The position numbers and the translations under genes were made by a program. DNA of 64,000 nucleotides from Symbiodinium natans (lineage: Eukaryota; Sar; Dinophyceae; Suessiales; Symbiodiniaceae), in contig CAJNDS010002290.1 of assembly GCA_905221605.1 (NCBI GenBank), positions 547,501 to 611,500 on the forward strand, read 5' to 3'. Below, piece by piece: positions 11,087-20,670 of this stretch. The notes beneath the pieces were generated by a model. It had not been told where the DNA came from. It saw only the letters and a list, made by a program, of their open reading frames with translations, and made no database searches. Each line of letters starts with the position of its first letter. The stretch's first letter is position 1.

Positions 11087-11203
11087 TTCGCTGCGGCCTC
11101 AGGACTCCGCTGCACAACTTGAGGTAGTAGGGAATGCAGCGGCGTTGTTCACGTGCAATCTGGGTTTAAAGCCCTTGTCAGGATCGATTGTAAGAAACCC
11201 GAC

Positions 11204-11220
11204 GCCGCTGATTAAGTGGC
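11204..11220 (+). repeat. 17-bp palindromic motif upstream of the recombinase
   Basis: Perfect GCCGCTGATTAAGTGGC, 118 bp upstream of the minus-strand recombinase start. Confidence 0.9.
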
Positions 11221-11266
11221 AGGTTAGTGGCAAGGGCTCTGGTTCTATAAGTGCCTAAATCCGAGT

Positions 11267-11282
11267 GCCGCTGATTTAATGG
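11267..11282 (+). repeat. Degenerate 17-bp motif
   Basis: GCCGCTGATTTAATGG, a weaker copy 47 bp beyond the perfect one. Confidence 0.7.
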
Positions 11283-11641
11283 TTTTCGGGAAATCTGAAC
11301 CGTACCTACTCTGTAGAGAGCACACAGAAATCCGACTAGAAGATTTCTAGTCGCAAGAAGGATTTGCGCCTAGTAGATGCCACGGACATCATCGGATGAA
11401 ATGCAGGCCCAGGGCTGCCACCTGTGTGGTTTTAGGGGTGTTAGGTTTACGGTTTAGGGTTTAGGGTTTGGGGTGTAGGGGCTCCCTTCCTTGTGTTGTG
11501 GCTGTGGGTTGCTTTAAGAACTTGAGGCTCAGGGTTCTGCAAGGGATTTGGGGTTTTAGGGGAAGCTTTTGGTTCAAGTTTTTGTTCGTCGTCGTTACGA
11601 GGGTTTTAGGGGCATGTTTTTCTTTAATTACTCTCCGGGAC
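11283..11641. other. Non-coding stretch before the fold-back
   Basis: Contains a few TTTAGGG units (11429-11470) and otherwise no recognisable feature. Confidence 0.5.
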
Positions 11642-12906
11642 AGGGGGGGGGGAAGCGGGGAGGGGGGGGGATGGCCCAAATTTTGTGGTCAACTCAACAA
11701 AATGGTCGGATTCGGCTGTGAAAATTTTGTGGGTTGACTCGATTGAAGGGGGAGGGGGAGCGGGGGGCGGGGCGGGAAGGGGGGAGGGGCGAGAAGGGAG
11801 TGGGGGAGGAGGGGGTGGGAAGGGGGGGGGTCAGAAATAACCGCACAGGCGTGGTGGGCGTCGGACACAAGGCGTCGGACGCCGGTGTTGGGCGTCAGAC
11901 ACGGGGGCGTCGGACGCGGACGTCAGACGTCGGAAACAAAACTGTCGGACGCCAGTCCTGGCCGTCGGACACAGGCACGTCGGACACAAGGGTGTCGGGC
12001 GTCGGACACAGGGGCGTCGGACGCCGGCTTTGGGCGTCGGACACAGGCGCGTCGGACGCCGGCGTCGGGCGTCGGACACAGGGGCGTCGGACGCCGGTGT
12101 CGGGCGTCGGACACAGGGGCGTCGGACGCCGGCGTTGCACGCGCAACGCCGGCGTTGCACGCACAACGCCGGGAAAAAACATTCCGAAACGGGCTCTCTC
12201 TCCCTGCCAACCACCGGGGCCTTTCCGGGAGTCCCAGGCCAGAGAATATATTATACTTTGGCTCCCCGGCGTTGCGCGCGCAACGCCGGGGGGATGGGGT
12301 GCGCAGGTTGCACACCCCGACTCCCGGAAAGGCCCCGGTGGTTGGCAGGGAGAGAGAGCCCGTTTCGGAATGTTTTTTCCCGGCGTTGTGCGTGCAACGC
12401 CGGCGTTGCGCGTGCAACGCCGGCGTCCGACGCCCCTGTGTCCGACGCCCGACACCGGCGTCCGACGCCCCTGTGTCCGACGCCCGACGCCGGCGTCCGA
12501 CGCGCCTGTGTCCGACGCCCAAAGCCGGCGCGCCCGTGTGTTCCAAGGCTGGCGTCTGCGCCTTGTGTTTTTTTGTGTCTTTGCCGTCTTGCATCTCTGG
12601 CCTCCCCGCCGAAATCAAAAACATTACTTGGCAACCCCCCCCCCCCCCCCCCCACTCCCTTGTCTGGGTGAGGTAGCTTTCGTGGAGTTGATCGACAAAA
12701 TTTGGCAGCCAATCCTAGGCTGCAAACGTCCGAGCAGTTTTGTGGGTCAGGAATATTTGTGGAGTTGACCCACAAAATTTGGGTCTCCAGTCTTTACTTT
12801 CATAGCCTCCTAGGCTGCGCAAATCCGACCAGTTTTGTGGGTCGGTAGCTTTTGTTGAGTTGACCCACAAAATGCGGGGCCTTCCCCCCCCCCCCCCCCC
12901 CCCCCC
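11642..12906. repeat. Nested fold-back element of about 1.2 kb
   Basis: A long imperfect palindrome. Outer arms share CCAAATTTTGTGG and TTGAGTTGACCCACAAAA-type sequence (11675-11745 against 12670-12875). Middle arms are tandem GTCGGACACAGGGGCGTCGG units and their complements (about 11840-12130 against 12420-12537). Inner arms of about 54 bp look perfect (12179-12232 against 12320-12373). The 87-bp loop contains CCCCGGCGTTGCG and its complement (12264-12291). G-runs on the left face C-runs on the right. Open frames across it are by-products of the repeats. It looks like a foldback-type insertion. Confidence 0.85.
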
Positions 12907-13632
12907 GCAGAGTCAAGAAAAACATGACCGAGCCTAAAACCCTCATACGACAGCCGCAGGAGTCAGCCTAAACCCTCAAACCCTGTAAACGAATCGAAAT
13001 AAACTGTGATAATAGCCGCCCCAATCAACTGAGTTCACAGAATAACTGGAAAGCTTTGATTTTGGGACTAGAGATAGCAAGGCCCAGTGCAACATCATTA
13101 ATTCAGATATAGAGGTGACACTTCTTAACGCCACATCTTTCTAGCAACAGGGACAAGACCTGCTGTCTCGATTTGGTGCCTCTTCGGATCTGAGCTTTGC
13201 GCAGCCGAGGCCAGCTGTACTGCGGCAACCTTTGGAGAGGCCGCGAAGACTCTAGAAGTATTGAGACACGAGGTTTCGTGGGTTCTAGGAGCGCGCAAAC
13301 CCCAAATCAATCAAAAACAAACCTGAAGCCTGCAGTGATGGAGGTGGGTTTCGGGCTTGCTTCAGGCTAGACCCTATAAACGCTGTTCGGAGGTGCTTGT
13401 ACCTTTGTTAAATTGGGATGCGCTTGTACTCGTTCAATTCCTGTAGCCTGAACCAGACCCATCCCCACACCGTAGCCCGAAACTTTTGCAAAAGGCTGAG
13501 GGCTTAAGCTTGCGAAGATGAAGTTTAGGCCTTGGAAAACGCCCAAAGGCCTGTCGGATGTCGTAATCATTTTGAAGACCCCTCGGGTCCGAAGGTGGAA
13601 GCGGGTTTGTTCCAGCAAGTCTGTTGCGCACT
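12907..13632. other. Non-coding interval
   Basis: No open frame with protein character. Nothing supportable except the motif copy that follows at 13633. Confidence 0.45.
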
Positions 13633-13649
13633 GCCACTTAAACAGCGGC
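13633..13649 (-). repeat. 17-bp palindromic motif upstream of the six-exon gene
   Basis: GCCACTTAAACAGCGGC, 190 bp before the predicted start at 13840. Relative to that gene it has the same orientation as the copies lying nearest upstream of the other element genes. Confidence 0.88.
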
Positions 13650-13839
13650 GTCGCCGTAGATCACACTAGAATTTCAAGACAACGCATCGCTGTTGTCCAG
13701 TCAGTGTGTGTGTGTGTGTGCGCAGCATTGGCCTTGCACTTGCCTCTGTTGGTTCAGAAAGAGATCATATGGTTGCTGCGTATTGATATGGTAGATAAGT
13801 AGATAATAGGGGGTAAATCAAATGATGCTTCAGGATTGA

Positions 13840-14529
13840 ATGGACACATTCTACCCTCAGGATCTAAAACAAACAATTGCAGAAGGCTCCTTCCTGTTCC
13901 AGATTGCTTCGGCTTCCGCGCGCCTGAGGCAAAGGATGGCTGAAGAGCTTGCACCAGCTCTCGCTCGTGAGACCCCCGCGTGGGTCACGGATCTTCTTTC
14001 GCTGGCCAAGAAAGATTTCAAGAAGAACGACCCCAAGAATTGGGATGAGTGCAAAGCGGAGAAGGGTGATTTCACGAAGGAGGTTCCCTTGTGGGTGCTG
14101 GACTACGATGCCATGCCCATTCCATCTGTTTACCCTTTGCTGGAAGCGGTGAAGCAAGCAAAGGAGCACTGGTATGGGGACCGCGCTGATCAGACATTTC
14201 CCTTCCCTCCACCGGGAGCTGTTCTTCAGGTGGCAAAGTTCAATGCCCCGCTGACGGACGCGGACTGTGGCAAGCTACAGCGCGAAAATTTGGACATCGT
14301 ATTCCTTGCCTGGCTCATGAGGTACAGGGAGGTTGTGGAGGCAGGAGACAATCGCTCGGTGGCACACTTCCGGAAGGCCAGCTTGCACGTGCTCATGACT
14401 GTGAAGTTTCGGGCCAATGAAGGCGAGAAGCTGGCCAGGGCCTACCAACTTCGTGAAGATGAGGAGAAGAATGCAAACATAGCAGGGCACAGCCTGCTCA
14501 GCCGGGCGCGCGAGCTGAATACCATCCAG
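13840..14529 (+). CDS. Six-exon gene of unknown function, exon 1
   Basis: First exon of a gene with exons 13840-14529, 14634-15170, 15281-15571, 15679-16155, 16290-16688 and 16837-17364; all five introns are phase 0 and the product is about 973 residues. The ATG at 13840 gives MDTFYPQDLKQTIAEGSF. CAG at 13858-13860 could instead be an acceptor, so the true start may lie upstream. The exon is helical and charged with no known domain (PLWVLDYDAMPIPSVYPLLE; AYQLREDEEKNANIAGHSLL). It ends at a GA donor after AsnThrIleGln. Confidence 0.7.
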
Positions 14530-14633
14530 GAGTGATTGTTTGCCGTTTTCTTTTTTCGATTAAGGACACAAAGACAGCAAGTATCAAGCTCTAGATAATC
14601 AAGCTTCTTTTCTTGAAATGCTTTGGCAAAAAG

Positions 14634-15170
14634 GAGCATCTGGCAAAGACGGGCGGAGGGGCGGCGCAGAATCTGCTGGACTACATGCAGCAGCACAAGG
14701 TCGTGTACGGCACCGCTGACTCCACACTGAATGTGCAGTCCATCCGCCTTCATTTGCGCGTGCTGCGGCGCCTGTCCATGAGTGTGGAAGACAGTTCCGC
14801 GCCAAAGTACCAAGGCTCCGCCTTGTACTTCTTCGATCGGAATGAGGAGCTGTTTGGCCGAAAGGCGCCGCAGGTGGTCCTTCAGGAAAGCTCGCGAAGC
14901 TTCGACTCCTTCCAGTCCGCCCTCCAGAACCTGGACGACTTGCGGGAAGCCTCCAAGAATCTTCACTTGTTGCTTCTTCGAGGCTGCAACGTGAAAATGA
15001 CTGGGCGCGGCATTCCGGAGCTGGCAAGAGGTTTGGTTTTGTACAGCAAAATCCCGGCAGCACTCCTGCCGCGCTTCCCCAAGTACTCGGACTTGCTGAA
15101 GCCCTTCGCTGGTCTGTTGGAGTTCCACCGGCATTTTCCAGAAGGGCTGGAGGAGACTTGGGGCGATTCT
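14634..15170 (+). CDS. Six-exon gene, exon 2
   Basis: 179 codons, phase 0 at both ends, after a 104-bp intron. Begins EHLAKTGGGAAQNLLDYMQQ and ends GLEETWGDS before a GT donor; without splicing a stop follows at 15189. Predominantly helical with segments such as VQSIRLHLRVLRRLS and SKNLHLLLLRGCNVKM. No recognised domain. Confidence 0.72.
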
Positions 15171-15228
15171 GTTAAGACTTTTGATGATTGATTTTTGTTA
15201 ACTCCTGGGACGCTGCTCAAGTGTCTGC

Positions 15229-15245
15229 GCCGCTGACTTAGTGGC
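15229..15245 (+). repeat. 17-bp palindromic motif within intron 2 of the six-exon gene
   Basis: GCCGCTGACTTAGTGGC inside the 110-bp intron 15171-15280. A poorer look-alike, ACGCTGCTCAAGTGTC, lies just before it at 15210. Confidence 0.82.
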
Positions 15246-15280
15246 AGAGCCGCTGAAGATCTCATCCCTCTGTTGCCAAG

Positions 15281-15571
15281 GAGTCTGGCCAGCCCGTTGT
15301 CCGAGACAACGTGTACCCAATCTTTGCCCAGGAGTCGCTGGACAAGCTTACGACCCAGGTTCTGATCCCGCTCTTCACTTACAAGAAGCACAGCGCCGTG
15401 GTGGGCGGAGGCAGTCCTTTGGGCGTTGCGTTTGTGAAGAGCCTCCTGCCGGAGCTGGAGAACATGTATCAGCAGGAGCAGGCCCGTGAGGTGATGGCGC
15501 AAGGAGGGAGCAGCTTGAACTCGCTGCCTCCGGCGGACTCCCAGTCGGAGGAGCCCGTCACTGAGGAGGAG
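15281..15571 (+). CDS. Six-exon gene, exon 3
   Basis: 97 codons, phase 0 at both ends. Begins ESGQPVVRDNVYPIFAQESL and ends in an acidic run SQSEEPVTEEE at a GC donor. An alternative unspliced end is TAG at 15593. No recognised domain. Confidence 0.68.
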
Positions 15572-15678
15572 GCAGAACCGACATTTCCCGAATAGTTGTG
15601 CTATTGGTAGTCTTTTTCTTGTTTCGTGGTGAGCAACCTATTGAATAGAATTCTTGTTTGGTGGTGGTTCTTGCGCAG

Positions 15679-16155
15679 GCGGCGGCGCTGCGCAAGAACT
15701 ACGACGAGAAGGTCAAGGAGTTCATGAGCCAGCTCGGCAAGGAGTACATCGACTCCAATGTCTTGCTGGTGACCTGGACAAATCCCAGCCTCATCGACTG
15801 CCTTGCTGGGCATCCGCTTACGAAGGATGGGGCGGCGAAGTTGTTTGTGTGGAATGCTGGCCTTGATGCGACGACGGGGCCCTCTGCGCGCGTTTCCATC
15901 TACAAGATGAAGGCTGCTGCGGATGAGGCGAGGATGGACTCCGCCATCGACATGACGGCGAAGTTCATGAAGGATCTCGACAACGCCCTCTTCTTCGCTG
16001 GGCGCAACGTCTTGATCGCAAAGGATCTCAAGAAGAAGCTGCAGGCCTTGAAGCCAAAGGTGGGGATCAAGGACATGCAGATCAGCCCCGACGAGGAGAC
16101 CTTGCTGAAGCTTCTACACGGAGAGGGTCGGAACCAGTATGCTTCCCTCGACCCC
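15679..16155 (+). CDS. Six-exon gene, exon 4
   Basis: 159 codons. Begins AAALRKNYDEKVKEFMSQLG and contains LLVTWTNPSLIDCLAGHPLT and HGEGRNQYASLDP. The end is set at a GT donor (phase 0); a GA donor six bases later also keeps phase. The following intron (16156-16289) ends in CCCTAAA units, the polarity seen in the host gene. No recognised domain. Confidence 0.68.
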
Positions 16156-16205
16156 GTGCCTGAGCCCAACTTTTTTATGTGTAGTAACGTCACTTGGGTC
16201 CTAAA

Positions 16206-16268
16206 CGCTAAACCCTAAACCCAAAACCCAATAAACCCTAAACACCCTAAACACCCTAAACCCTAAAC
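16206..16268 (+). repeat. CCCTAAA-type array at the 3' end of intron 4
   Basis: About eight loose CCCTAAA or CCCTAAACA units directly before exon 5 of the six-exon gene. Confidence 0.85.
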
Positions 16269-16289
16269 CCATGTTTCCATCGATCTCAG

Positions 16290-16688
16290 GTTGAAACCTT
16301 CTTCCACGTCGTGAAGGACAAGAAGAGCTGGAGGGAGCGCCGCCCCACGAGCAGGAGGTTCTTGTCCGGAAACACGGCCTTCAGGACGATCCAGGCCGCC
16401 CCGATCCTTGAAAAGGCAGCAATGATGAAGGTGCCATCGAAAGAACGTGATGCCATTCTCCGGGGAGTGGTCGGCACGGACAAGTGGACGCCTGGCCTTG
16501 CAAAGAGAACCAGCGGCGGCGGCAGTGGGGCCGCGAGCAGCGGTGCTGCAGCCCCTGCAGCCCCTTCGGCCCCTGCGGCCGGTGGAAGCGACGAAGAAGA
16601 CGATGATGACGGCGTGGAGAATCCCTTGGAAGGGACCACCGATGCGGATGGCAATGTGGTTCTCTTCCACATGGAGATGCATCCAAAG
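16290..16688 (+). CDS. Six-exon gene, exon 5
   Basis: 133 codons, phase 0 at both ends. Begins VETFFHVVKDKKSWRERRPT. A low-complexity Gly/Ala/Pro linker and an acidic run (GGSDEEDDDDGVENP) lead to GNVVLFHMEMHPK at a GT donor. Basic and acidic segments suggest a nuclear protein, as inference only. Confidence 0.7.
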
Positions 16689-16763
16689 GTCTGCGTCATC
16701 ATATTCGTAAACGTGTATAATCATAGTTTTTAATCATAGTTTTTAATCATTGGTCGTGGTTCA

Positions 16764-16780
16764 GACGCTGATTAAGTGTC
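16764..16780 (+). repeat. Degenerate 17-bp motif within intron 5
   Basis: GACGCTGATTAAGTGTC, where both outer triplets changed symmetrically (GCC to GAC, GGC to GTC), which keeps the dyad. Confidence 0.8.
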
Positions 16781-16836
16781 TTTGAGAAGACGGGTGTAGC
16801 CATCAACCTGAACGCCCTTAACTTTCATGTGCTCAG

Positions 16837-17364
16837 GTCTGTGCTCAGCTGTTGTGGGAGAACCAGACCCGAGTCTTGGTGGACTTCAGCCCGGGAAGTG
16901 GCATGATGGCAAAGACAGCGCTCAGCATGGGCGTGAAACTGATCCTCGTGGCCTTGAATGATGCCCACAAGTCTTGCCTCCAGCGGGTTCTGGCGGCGTA
17001 CGTGAAGAATCACATGGATGCTGACACAGCCGGGTTCGCGCCGCATGACAAGGCCCAAAAACTCGAGGCCTTGAAGCCCAATCGGCTCAAGTTGTATGAG
17101 TCGCGCAAGGGCGTGACCTCCGAAGCTCAGCCGCCGCTACCAGGAGCTGGCAAGGCAACCTTCGAGAAGTCCGTCAATGCCGCGCTGGAATCCTTGCAGA
17201 CAGGGACTGCTTTGCCGCCTGCAAAAAGGGCGCGAGTGGAGCCAAAGCCAAAGCCTGCTCCAACTCCCAAGCCAACGCCGACAGCGCCAAGTGAGTCTGC
17301 TGCGACGGAATCAGAATCCGCGCCAACCGATTCTGTTGCCGACTTGCTGAAGATGTTTGGGTAG
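16837..17364 (+). CDS. Six-exon gene, exon 6 (methyltransferase-like)
   Basis: 175 codons to TAG. Begins VCAQLLWENQTRVLVDFSPG; VDFSPGSGMMAKTALSMGVK resembles the glycine-rich SAM-binding motif I of Rossmann-fold methyltransferases, and LILVALNDAHKSCLQRVL fits the following strand and helix. A Lys/Pro/Ala-rich tail (KPKPAPTPKPTPTAP) precedes the C-terminus DSVADLLKMFG. I recall related SPGSG/TPGSG proteins in Symbiodiniaceae gene sets. No catalytic motif IV was identified, so activity is unproven. Confidence 0.68.
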   Translation, partial: VCAQLLWENQTRVLVDFSPGSGMMAKTALSMGVKLILVALNDAHKSCLQRVLAAYVKNHMDADTAGFAPHDKAQKLEALKPNRLKLYESRKGVTSEAQPPLPGAGKATFEKSVNAALESLQTGTALPPAKRARVEPKPKPAPTPKPTPTAPSESAATESESAPTDSVADLLKMFG

Positions 17365-18104
17365 AAGCCGATTGATCTTCAAGATGGGCGTGCAAGGGCA
17401 CGTTCATTCCTCCAAGTTGCTGCTTTCCGATTTTGGGGCCGAGGCAGTTGATGATGTGAAAATAAATAAGAGACTGATTGCAAGAAATCCACGCTAGCAA
17501 TTCACTTGATGCTAGCTTCTGCCCCGGAGGTTGGCAGCGTGAGTGGAAGAGCCACTCAGCTTTTGCGAGCGAGTTGCCTGCAATTTTGGGGCAAGGGCCT
17601 CAAACCTTCCAGAAGGCCACCACCCTGCGCAGCGCAGCCTTAGAAGAAGAGCCACTTTTGGCACGGAAGTATCTTGGGACGCCTTTGAGACATTGGGCTG
17701 CAGAAAGCAGCCTCGACCATGAGGCGCTCTGTCCTTCGGAATCGGCCGCTGAGAGCGGTGTCCTTCAGATAACAGATGATGGCGCTGCAGCAGCTGGTTC
17801 CTCTTTTGCAAGTCCCCGGTGAAAAGCCGTAACACAAGCACCTTGCCTTGGCCTGGGACGAAAAGAACTTTCAGCTAATTGCCACCGTTTGGCAAATAAT
17901 TAAAGGCCTTTCAAGCAACTTCTTCAGCAGCCTTGCACCTGCGCTTCGTTTTCCCTGAAGATTTTGGGCTTGCCGCTCTGCTGTAACTGTAATTGGACAC
18001 GCCCGCACGCCTGGCCATTTGCGCGGAGCTGAGTGCAGGTGCAGGTCAATTCAGGGTGGAGTTTAGAATAATTTGCAACAATGGGTTCGGGCTTACGCTG
18101 AGTT
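17365..18104. other. Intergenic interval
   Basis: Holds an open frame 17478-17822 without recognisable protein features; not called. Confidence 0.45.
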
Positions 18105-19310
18105 ATGCTGGCGCGAAAGGTCATGTGGAGACTGCTGGTTGTCGCATTGATCAGCTGTGTTGCAGCTGGTGGCTTCCCCGACTATCCAAAGGCAACTCTT
18201 GAGAATCGTGGAGATGCCTGGAGGCAGGTTGCGTTGTTTTTTTTGAAGCGCCGCCTATCGTTCTCCAATTTTCTTTGGCAAGTGACCAGTGGCAGGCTTC
18301 CGCGGGTTCTCTTTGCTGACTGGACTCAGCCGGGAATGACGAAACCACGGGCGCAAGATCGCGAGCTGGTTTGGACAGTTCCAGATGCCGTCTTGGACTT
18401 GATTCCAATGAAGATCCGCAAAATCCTTTCGTGTGACAAGGGTCCTTTACGGGTCGTGCGAAACTTGGATGTGCTGGATATGTTCGGCGGTCGGGCTCGG
18501 ATCAGTCGCTGGGCGGAGCTTCTCTCGCTCAAACCGGCTGCCCTGGACCGGGACCACTCCCAGCACTTGGACTTTCTGACGGACGGTGGACTGGCCATAG
18601 CCATCGTGAGCCTCCTGAGACTGCGACGGAAAGCACTTGCATTCCTAGGGCCCCAGTGCTCGTCATGGGTATGGCTGAGTAGATCAGTCACGAAGCGTTC
18701 CGCTGGCAACCCTCTCGGTGATTCCAGCGTCCAGTGCGTGGCGGACGGCAACCGTCTCAACCAGATCTGCGCGCTCTTTGTTACCATCTGCTACCATTGT
18801 GGTGTGGAATGGTGCGTGGAGCAACCAGCATCAAGTCTCTTCTTTCATACCCGAGTCTGGCTAGCCGTGATTCGTGAACAGAACCCGTTCGAGAGGTTTG
18901 TTCACTTGAAGCAGTTTGGACATTCGTCTACCAAGAACACTCTGCTCGTCGGCCTGCCGCAATTGCTGGCAAGCATGGGCAAGGAACTGAGCGCTAAGGC
19001 CAAGCGCAGGGGATGCAGAAAGATTAGGAAGGCACCAGCAAAAGCCAAGGCAAAAGCCAAGGCAAAAGCCAAGGCAAAAGCCAAGGCCAAGGGCGAGAAC
19101 CAGCCAAAGGCCAAAGCAAAGCGCGCTGCCCAGGCAAAGCCGGCAACGTCAGGGGCCAGCTCAAGCAAACAGGGCCTTGCAAAAGTTTCCTACCGAGCTG
19201 ACGGGAAGCGTCTGGTGTCGGGGAACCCGGCTGAGTTAAAGAAGTCGCAAGAGTATCCTGTCAAGTTTGCCTTGGCTATTGTGAAAGGGCATTATCCGGA
19301 GGCGAAATAG
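18105..19310 (+). CDS. Methyltransferase-like protein with Lys-Ala tail
   Basis: 401 residues from ATG at 18105; a second ATG at 18123 also fits. The N-terminus WRLLVVALISCVAAGGFPDY looks like a signal or anchor segment but may be translated non-coding sequence. The core LDVLDMFGGRARISRWAELL, a DRDHSQHLDFLTDGG segment and AFLGPQCSSWVWLSRSVTKR resemble motif I and the PC-containing motif IV of cytosine-type methyltransferases, here Gln-Cys. VEWCVEQPASSLFFH follows. This is a family I recall as abundant in dinoflagellates. The C-terminal 110 residues include a repeated Lys-Ala-Lys-Ala stretch (about 19030-19100). Whether it methylates DNA, or anything, is unproven. Confidence 0.75.
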   Translation: MLARKVMWRLLVVALISCVAAGGFPDYPKATLENRGDAWRQVALFFLKRRLSFSNFLWQVTSGRLPRVLFADWTQPGMTKPRAQDRELVWTVPDAVLDLIPMKIRKILSCDKGPLRVVRNLDVLDMFGGRARISRWAELLSLKPAALDRDHSQHLDFLTDGGLAIAIVSLLRLRRKALAFLGPQCSSWVWLSRSVTKRSAGNPLGDSSVQCVADGNRLNQICALFVTICYHCGVEWCVEQPASSLFFHTRVWLAVIREQNPFERFVHLKQFGHSSTKNTLLVGLPQLLASMGKELSAKAKRRGCRKIRKAPAKAKAKAKAKAKAKAKAKGENQPKAKAKRAAQAKPATSGASSSKQGLAKVSYRADGKRLVSGNPAELKKSQEYPVKFALAIVKGHYPEAK

Positions 19311-20068
19311 TTTCAACTGCCAAGATAATTTGGCAATGCTTTTTGGTGTCAGCCTCGGGCCCCAGGCAAACAGGCTGTCCTGTAAACCACGCTACCATGC
19401 AGCTATATACTGAAGTACAACCATCTAGCCATCTATGATCCTAGTGGAACACTGGTGTCTGGGCTGCGCTACATGTTACGCTGGGGCAGGGCTGAATACG
19501 ACTGAACGGTTCGTTGTCGTTCACGGGTACTTACAGATAGGGCTACTATATAAGTACCAATATACATTGTTGGAAGCGGGGTGCCCAGGAACGTCGAAGT
19601 AGTTCGGTTTGAGCACATGTCTTCGATTGCGCACGCCGTGAGATGAAAAATGGGGCTCGCGCGCTGTGTTCTTGAAATGTCTCAAGCAAACCCTGGGTTG
19701 AAGAAATGCCTCTTGAGTCCGAATCGTCTCACGCGCCCGCCCGAGCAACTTATTACTTAGGCATGAAGTAGTCATGAGTAGACAAATCCTATGAGTAGCA
19801 AAACTCCGAACACCTTCCAAATGCCGAGAGGGTTGTGCATCTAAAGCTACTGATTTGTCTTCTTGACTACTGATTGCAATCTGTTTCATGCTTACGGGTG
19901 AACAAATGGGACAGTGAATCTTACCCAACCCAGTCCAGTGCAGGCAAGAAGCCCGCGAGAAGCCGGCAGGCCGGCCACTCATTTTGGGGGATCCTGGCAA
20001 CGTGCCACTTGCACACCCTTGCATTTAAGTTACTAGGTAGGACACGACGTTGAGATACTGAGAGGCAC
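19311..20068. other. Intergenic interval
   Basis: No gene recognised and no telomere-like repeats. Confidence 0.45.
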
Positions 20069-20105
20069 TGCGCTGATTAAGTGCACACGCCGCTGAGTAA
20101 GTGGC
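20069..20105 (+). repeat. 17-bp palindromic motif pair, one degenerate
   Basis: TGCGCTGATTAAGTGCA at 20069-20085 followed by GCCGCTGAGTAAGTGGC at 20089-20105. Mirror image of 4329-4365 relative to the paralogous gene. Confidence 0.85.
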
Positions 20106-20291
20106 ACAGCATCCGTTCCAACATGAATCATGTCACCCGCCCGTGGGCCAGGCCACGAACAAGCCCACCCGATCCTGCTGGCCGCTGGCTGCCAGGCACG
20201 GCGGGCGTCATGCCTCATTGCAAGCAGTCTTCCTAGCTCTTTGTAGTCACTCTTGCTGCACTTACGCAGCGGCCCCTTTATGACCACACTT

Positions 20292-20308
20292 GCCACTTAA
20301 GCAGCGGC
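20292..20308 (-). repeat. 17-bp palindromic motif, CTTAAG variant
   Basis: GCCACTTAAGCAGCGGC, 363 bp before the right coiled-coil start; exact counterpart of 4134-4150. TAGACATGT-type sequence follows both copies. Confidence 0.88.
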
Positions 20309-20670
20309 TTCACCTAACATTGTACGGAAGCGAAGGCCTATAGACATGTCTCCCAACTCGAACCCCACCCAACCAAACAACTGCCTGAACGCCCCTACAA
20401 GCACTCCCCGCGACCTTGCAGGGACAATTCTGACTCGAGCCTGTCTTGGCCTTGGCCTTGATGACTCAGCCTCAGCTTGCTTGCGTGGGTTGCTGCTCTC
20501 AACACAGGGCCACAGAAACACTGATGACTGAGCAGGGCCCTTGCATCTAGCCTCACTGACTTTGTAATAGCTCCTTCCTGCGTGGTTCCACTTCTCAGGC
20601 TCGAGTTTTTGCTGGGTCTGGTCTTTAGTGAAAGCCTGTGAGGCGCCAGGCGAGTTTCTCGGCCGGCAGC

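Noticed and set aside
11734-12775. Several overlapping open frames of 170-344 codons on both strands
   Set aside because: They mirror each other across the fold-back palindrome and consist of GC-rich tandem repeats.
17478-17822. 114-codon open frame between the two methyltransferase-like genes
   Set aside because: Ordinary chance length for this composition and no protein-like features.
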